DNA of 64,000 nt from Aquilaria yunnanensis (taxonomy: Eukaryota; Streptophyta; Magnoliopsida; Malvales; Thymelaeaceae), in assembly GCA_039654915.1 (NCBI GenBank), contig CM077599.1, positions 24,179,501 to 24,243,500 on the forward strand. The letters are read 5' to 3'. Shown here piece after piece: positions 58,101 to 64,000 of the stretch. Positions within the stretch are counted from its first letter, which is position 1. Each line of letters begins with the position of its first letter. A program made the translations under genes and the position numbers. A model generated the notes under the pieces. The model had not been told where the DNA came from. It did no database searches and saw nothing but the letters and a program-made list of their open reading frames with translations.

Positions 58101-61100
58101 CACATAGCAACCTCTGTTTCATGTTCCTCCATGATTGCCCAGCACGTCACCAACAACCTCAGAAATTCCCTGAAACCAGAAGCCACTGGTTTAAGCTCAC
58201 AATGGCTTACCTTGACAAGTAAGAAATTCCTTACCTGTCACGCCCAAGCCCTCATACCATCAATCCAGTAAACCTTATCGTGTTCACAGTGATTTCCTCA
58301 GGCAACAACAATTCTCTGCATCTCCATAAAACCAGATATAATCAATTGAATCAGCCTTGGCCTAAATCATGAAGAACATGGCTGCCGACCCATGGATCCC
58401 GCAGCTGTTCTTGCTGGAAAAAAAAAACCACATTTCTGTTGTTCTTTGATTCTGGCTAGAATTCCTTGATTTTTTAGTAATGCCGTGTTTATAGAGGCAG
58501 GAACAAAGAACAGATCCGATACAATGCTGGTAATTCAAAGGAAAGAAAGCTGCACCCTTCTTAGTGGGGTTTAATTCTATCTCTGGCTTTCACTTCTTCA
58601 ATTATTTCCAATCAAGTACATGACCTCCATTTCTGTCCTTTTAGCCCCTCGGATGCCACTAAACACTAATTTCCTCAAAAATTCAATTCAGTCTTTATAC
58701 TTTGTCAATCAAACCCCACACTTTCTTTTCTTTGCAAAATAGCCCACCTGTTTACACAGTAACCCCGAAACTTCCTAACTTCTTGCAAAGCAGTACCTGA
58801 ACTTTTCATAACTAAATTCAAAAACATTACTGACAATCAATTAGATCACTAAGGCAATTTAAATACTTAAGCAACCCAACTATTTTCAGCAGGCAGGTAT
58901 CATACAGGTCGTGACACAATTCATTTCATATACCAGATGCAAATAGCACTAGTTGAATCTAAAAGCAAAAGAACAACAAGATCAGCAAGATAATAGGCAA
59001 TGGAGAGACAAACTACCTTTATGAATTTGATGGTTTATAGAGGAGGCCAAACTATCAAACTATCAATCAGTTGTGTTGGGTTACAATAAGATTAAAGTAT
59101 GGCATTAAACCAGACATTTACAGTAATATTAACATTCAACATTTGTATAATCAATATGATGTTACAGTAATATTAACATTCAACATTCTATAATCAATAT
59201 GATGTGACTGTGAAAATGGAATAGTTTCATAAGAGGTGTATAGGATTTTATTTAACAAGAGCAAAATCAAGTTTTCTTATTGTGAACTCGTGCATTAGTG
59301 ATGTTTTTCTATAAACAAAAAATCCATTACTATGATGTATAAACTAATTGATGTTGTTTTTTGTTTGTCAGAGTTCTTTATGAAATTACATGTTAAAATA
59401 CATCAATGTGATTTGTGAAGCAATTCATGTTGTCCTTGTTTGTTAGGATTCTTTTAGAAATTAGAAAATTGTTGTTCGGCATTTTGATTTCAACATTTTG
59501 CTGTGCTCTTGATTTTGAAGGTCTTTATCATGGGATATGGGAATATTGGAATTGAATTGGCAAAACGACTGCGTCCATTTGGTGTCAAAGTGATTGCTAC
59601 AAAGCGGAAATGGGTCTCAGATACCCAATTTTTTCCTTTCACAAACGGTATGCAAGGTTTCATATATTGCATTTGCACTTGGTGGTGAAGTCCCAATTTT
59701 TATGCAAATGTTCAATATTTACAGGATTTTCAGTCCAAAATGGTAATATTGATGCTTTGATTGACAAGAGAGGGAATCATGAAGATATTAATGAGTTTGC
59801 TAAAAGCGCTGACATTGTTGTTTGTTGCTTGGCATTGAACGAAGAAACAGTAAGGCTGATCTCGTCTACTAATTCGAGCCATGTGATCGTAAATGTTAAT
59901 GATCCTCACTTGTTCTACTTGGTTAAAATAATAATATAACATGCATTCTTTGACCTGCAATGTCAATGATTTTATCTGCCAGTGAGGTATTAGTCTAATT
60001 TTTATCTTACCCAAGGGTTTCACAAAAGAGATGGAACTTTTGTAGTTTTTGGTACTACCATATTAGTAGCTTTTCCATTTTTCCCTACAAGTATATAGAA
60101 TCTTTTTGTTTTGGCCAAATGTATGACCCTATATTCTGGTTACCAGCACAAAGGAAGATCATATAGGGTGTCTGTTACACATTCCCTCTGCCCCAAATGA
60201 ATGACAATTGTTTCCTTTTGATAGATTTTAAGGATGTTTTTCCATATATCCAAATTTAGTGATGGTTACTGTATCTCCCTTATCCGTTGTTCATATACCA
60301 GCATTGATGGTTTTCATACCATGGTAAAGTGCTGTTAGAGTTGATCAAACATGGTACAAAGACATGGCACTATTATTTATTCTGGGGCACAAAAGGTTCG
60401 AAGCTCTCATTATTGTTGAGATGGGAGAAGTAACTTTTTCTGATCAATTACAATTTTAATATTTCAACCTTTCAGGTTGGCATTGTAAACAAGACCTTCC
60501 TATCTTCAATGAGAAAGGTCTGTTTTACTTTGACTTCTCGTTGCTCCAATAAACTCTGCTGCATTTCTGTTTGCATCAGAAGATTGCTGACCTCTTGATT
60601 TGCTTTCTTGTAGTGGCGTACTGCACTTTGTTTATTACAAGAAAAAAGGCCTCTGCTTATTTGTTATCTACTTGTTTGTTGTAGTACAATGTTGTGGATT
60701 GCTTAAAGCCTTTTGAATCTTCCGTTTCTGGTTTTCATCTCAATTAAGAACTTTCAATTGCTAAATTAGAAACATGAATTTTATTGCTCCAGGAAAACTT
60801 ATTGTTGTTGTTTGTCCAAACTATGCTATGAGCTGTAACTGATCATTTTGAGTGAAATGGTCATGCTGGAGGAGGTTAAAAAGATGGTTGTTCCAAAGAC
60901 TAGTACTGACATTGAGCATAAATATTTTGGCACATTATGCTCATGGGCGTGATGGAGCTGTTGTTACTGCAAAAAGATCATTTGATAGGAAGAATAACCT
61001 AATAGTGCGCCCAAAGATGTGGCAGGAGGCACTAATTTCTTTGCTATCGACTGAGTTTCCTCTGCATACATTTAATATTTACCTGTTTGGTAATTTGGAA

Positions 61101-63113
61101 AATAAATCTTTTATTCTGAATCCTATAAATGAATATTAAGGTGTAAAAGATGAGTGAAAAATGAAAGATAGTTAATCATGAAGATAATACTTAACAAGAA
61201 GGTTCATGTAATTAATGGTGTGGACATATTTCGTATAGATCTAGAGGCTTCATTGCATAAATGAAATGATTTTGTAGTAGTAACGAGGAAAGGTAATAGG
61301 GTAAACCAAAACTCCGTAGTTGGAGCCAGGAGGTGGTTAAATAGGACGGCAGTCCAATTCTCTACTTCTCTCTGTGGTTAAATAGGACACCAATCCAACT
61401 CTCTGTTTCTGTTCTTTATATATATATATATATATGGTTTTGTTTCTTGGTTTTCCCCCAGCAGAATCCTCTTTGGTTCAACAGTTTTATTGGAGTTTTC
61501 TGAATACTTGTAATCAGAGAGGATGCATGATTCATGTGGCTAAATTAAATTAGTTAGAGATGAAGGCTTAGTAAATAGGAGTTTTGTGGTGATTAAAAAA
61601 CCAATAAAAAATGCTTACTTCTTTACAAAAAATATCTTAAAATTACTTTTTGGACTTCTTAAAGTACAAGGTTTCAATAAATTGACGATTTGAGCAAGCA
61701 ATCACCTTATATAAGAATAATGCACAATAATGCATTAAAATTAATGCTTGCTCAGCTGTGTGGGCTGTGAATTGTGTCTCTGATTGGTCTTGTTTTTCTA
61801 AGTGGCAAGTTCACTTTTTGTTCTCTTTAACTAGTGGGGTTCATCCAGCTTTAGTTTTTTATCCCAAAATGCATGATGCATCTGTGAAGAATTAAGATCA
61901 TGTATGGGTCGACATGTTATGAGAAAAAAGTTACAGTTAGGTTGAAGCTTAATCTATGCAACAACACCAGTGTCCTGGTCTCCTGACATGGACTGAGTTA
62001 TGGGATGATTATATTTGTTCAAACAGTTTGGGGCCCAAAAGGGAGAACTCCATGATCTCATGAGCTCATCAGAGAGCCTCTTGATATCAAGAGACAATTT
62101 TTTGCCTTTTCCTTTTTTTTTTCCCTTTGTTTTTGTTTTTCTTGAATGGCAAAACTTCCTTCCTGTTTTATTTATTTTTTTCCAATCATATATTCATGGT
62201 TACGTGAAAACACATTCATGGGTGTGTGGCATGATCGGGCCATAACCAGTGTAGTCAATAGCATGAGCCATGGTATGGTGATGGTGCGGGTGGCCGCCAT
62301 CTGAGGGTGGTGGTGAGGCGACTTCAATGTGGTGCGCACCTCCGGCGCAATTGCAATCATGGCAAAAGGCGTTGAGGCGCTCACCGGATTGAAGTTCCAA
62401 AGAGTCGTGTTTATCTCATTTTCTTTCCACTGCTTCGTTTTCTGTTTTCTTTCCTAATATCATTTTTCAGACAAAATAATCCCTAATGCTACAACATTTT
62501 AGCTTGCTTTGGAAACATTTAGTCCTTATTTGCTTACCTTTGTTTTGTCTTATGTTCTTTTTACATATTCATAATCATCTAGTAATAATTATGAAATAAT
62601 GAATAGTAGGATGTGTTAGATCTTCTTTCTTTTATCTAGTTACTTTTCTTTTCTTTTCCCTTTTCCTTTTTATGTCTATTGTTGATAGATCAACATCAGG
62701 TGCTGGGACACTTGTGGATGCATAACGTTCAGTGGTAATTGTCATTTCAGGGTGCTCTTTTGATCAACATTGCTCGGGGGCGTCTTCTGGATTATGAGGC
62801 TGTTTTACAAAGTCTTCGGTCCGGTCATTTGGGAGGCTTAGGCATCGATGTTACTTGGACTGAACCAGTTGATCCTGAAGAGGTAATTCTGAAGTTCAAT
62901 AATGTCATTATTACACCTCATGTTGCTGGAGTGACCGAGTACTCATATAGATCAATGGCAAAGGTAAGAGCCTGATTACCGTGTTTATTTTTTTCTGTTT
63001 CAGCAAGCAGACCATTAATTTCTGAAGTATTCGACTATTTACAGGTTGTAGGGGATGTTGCTCTACAACTCCATGCTGGGTCTCCATTGACAGGATTAGA
63101 GTTTGTGAATTGA
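55127..63113 (+). CDS. D-isomer-specific 2-hydroxyacid dehydrogenase family protein (343 aa, nine exons), copy B
   Basis: Predicted NAD(P)-dependent oxidoreductase of the 2-hydroxyacid dehydrogenase family, of the plant group that includes Arabidopsis At1g72190; substrate unknown. Exons: 55127-55237, 55552-55696, 55800-55927, 56433-56504, 59521-59647, 59725-59849, 60476-60517, 62751-62963, 63045-63113. All phases join and all introns are GT-AG; the exon 4 donor (ACG|GTTGCC) is weak. The Rossmann motif GYGNIG is at residues 157-162. The expected catalytic triad is Arg259 (NIARG), Glu288 (WTEP) and His307 (TPHVAG). An in-frame GTG at 55118 precedes the ATG, but ATG 55127 is the natural start. 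Intron 4 is 3 kb. The length matches the family (about 344). Confidence 0.92.
57665..58918. other. Intron 4 segment unique to copy B
   Basis: This 1.25 kb has no counterpart in copy A, where the flanks are joined through a 155 bp duplicate. No transposon ends or coding sequence could be seen, so insertion in B and deletion in A are both possible. Confidence 0.6.
60582..61335. other. Intron 7 segment unique to copy B
   Basis: About 750 bp present in B and absent from A (junction near 45157). It contains a 95-residue frame (60852-61139) and broken patches that look protein-like but are not recognised. There are no clear terminal repeats. Confidence 0.55.
62215..62400. other. GC-rich GCCATGG-type repeat fragment in intron 7
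   Basis: Absent from copy A. Contains CATGAGCCATGG, GGTGCGGGTGGCCGCC and GAGGCGACTTC words typical of a common plant hAT-like MITE remnant. The ends are eroded. Confidence 0.4.
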
Positions 63114-63528
63114 TTTTCGAATGTCTGCATGTGGCCAGCAGATGCAAATAAGAGGGGCAGCTGGGGATGAGAGGTCGGGGAGAAATGGAGCAAGACAAAA
63201 ACCCCTGTTCTTATTCCAAAATTAAAAACATTTCAGAATATGTTCGTATCAACGTTTCCCATGAATCTTTCGAGCTCCTTTCATGCATAATTCAGGGTTA
63301 TCTTCTGGAAATTAATGAAGCAAGTTTGATTTGCTAAAACGTGAATTATGTCATTGTCTGATGGATCACGTTTTCCATATTGGCCTATCAGAACCAAAGA
63401 CTGACTTTATAAAAATTAGAACCTGTATCTGTTATTATACCTACAATTAGAGTCGTTCTGTTTTCGGACAACCACTTATTTCCGCCATTAAACTCCTGGA
63501 AACAAAACCTGCCCAGATTATAGATCAC

Positions 63529-63948
63529 GTGAGAGAAACTGAAGATTATGTTGATCTACAGAAATCATTTCTACTTCAGGAACATGGAGCTGGAGGGGAA
63601 GAAGATGATATCAACCAGTTTCCCAAGTGCAGTTCCTGCAAAACAGATTCTAGCTCACTCTCTCCCTGCTCAGATGGGCTAGCTGATAAGCTAGAGAAGT
63701 CGCCACTTGATAGAGGAGTAATAACGAAGACGCTTTCAGATCGAGTTGGGAGGAAAGATTCGAGACTTGAGGGCGCTGTGAGGCGAGTGTTTTCTATGAG
63801 AAGAGCAGAACAGGTTGAGGCTTATGGTCAGTACCAGAGAATAGATGATTATGTACCGATCCGTGAAGAAGAACGTCGGCTGGTTAAGGGAACCAGTAAG
63901 AAAAGGAATAGTCTGCTTGAAGCTTGTAAGAGCATATTTGGTTTCTAA
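63529..63948 (+). CDS. Unknown gene, 3' coding exon
   Basis: Open frame whose last 120 residues look genuinely coding: GLADKLEKSPLDRGVI, then a basic segment (RRVFSMRRAEQ), an acidic stretch and the C-terminus KSIFGF. There is no in-frame ATG early on; a splice acceptor CTTCAG|GAACATGG at 63579 suggests that this is a terminal exon with upstream exons not identified. A decayed paralogue follows copy A at 46742. Family not recognised; no domain or targeting signal seen. Confidence 0.55.
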   Translation: MRETEDYVDLQKSFLLQEHGAGGEEDDINQFPKCSSCKTDSSSLSPCSDGLADKLEKSPLDRGVITKTLSDRVGRKDSRLEGAVRRVFSMRRAEQVEAYGQYQRIDDYVPIREEERRLVKGTSKKRNSLLEACKSIFGF

Positions 63949-64000
63949 GAAGCTTGCAAGGCTTAAAATTCATTCCCTATTTCTCTTTCTTCATTATACA

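Overview
The window is repeat-rich nuclear DNA from a flowering plant, most likely a eudicot. The evidence is nine-exon gene structure with GT-AG introns, a plant-type D-2-hydroxyacid dehydrogenase, a tRNA-Arg-primed Ty3/gypsy element, two CACTA elements, two hAT elements and two Mutator-like (MULE) elements. There is no rRNA, tRNA, CRISPR array or bacterial-style operon that I could see. All identifications are by eye; no search was run.

Layout. 1-2679: AT-rich flank with one small hypothetical ORF. 2680-23680: one roughly 21 kb LTR retrotransposon of the Tat/Ogre type. It has a rearranged 5' LTR (2680-8098) containing a 2.2 kb inverted duplication, a PBS at 8100, a decayed gag at 9176-11490 split by a hAT element, and no recognisable pol. 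Then come three non-retroviral coding units: two tandem copies of a basic Cys4 protein that resembles plant-virus nucleic-acid-binding proteins, and an intronless LOG-like cytokinin-activating enzyme. A 2.6 kb array of about 33 hairpin-forming tandem units, a PPT and the 3' LTR (20021-23680) follow. 23892-27546: a deleted CACTA element with an antisense TnpA remnant. 27550-30190: no gene seen.

30200-47110 and 55127-63950 are paralogous segments. Each holds a D-2-hydroxyacid dehydrogenase gene followed by a small unknown gene. The downstream copy (B) has all nine exons and can encode about 343 residues. The upstream copy (A) is a pseudogene with frameshifts, a nonsense codon, a lost last exon, a 613 bp hAT insertion and a 10.5 kb CACTA insertion (32165-42628). 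That CACTA itself carries a 1.27 kb MULE inside its transposase gene. Copy B shows the empty sites of both the hAT and the CACTA, so these insertions are defined to the base. A second MULE (53247-54755, 9 bp target duplication) lies about 370 bp upstream of the copy B start codon.

The most unusual system is the retrotransposon cargo: duplicated viral-NABP-like genes plus a LOG-like gene, with shared leaders, TATA-like boxes and about 80 bp repeated intergenic blocks, inside an element whose 5' LTR would fold into a long hairpin RNA if transcribed.
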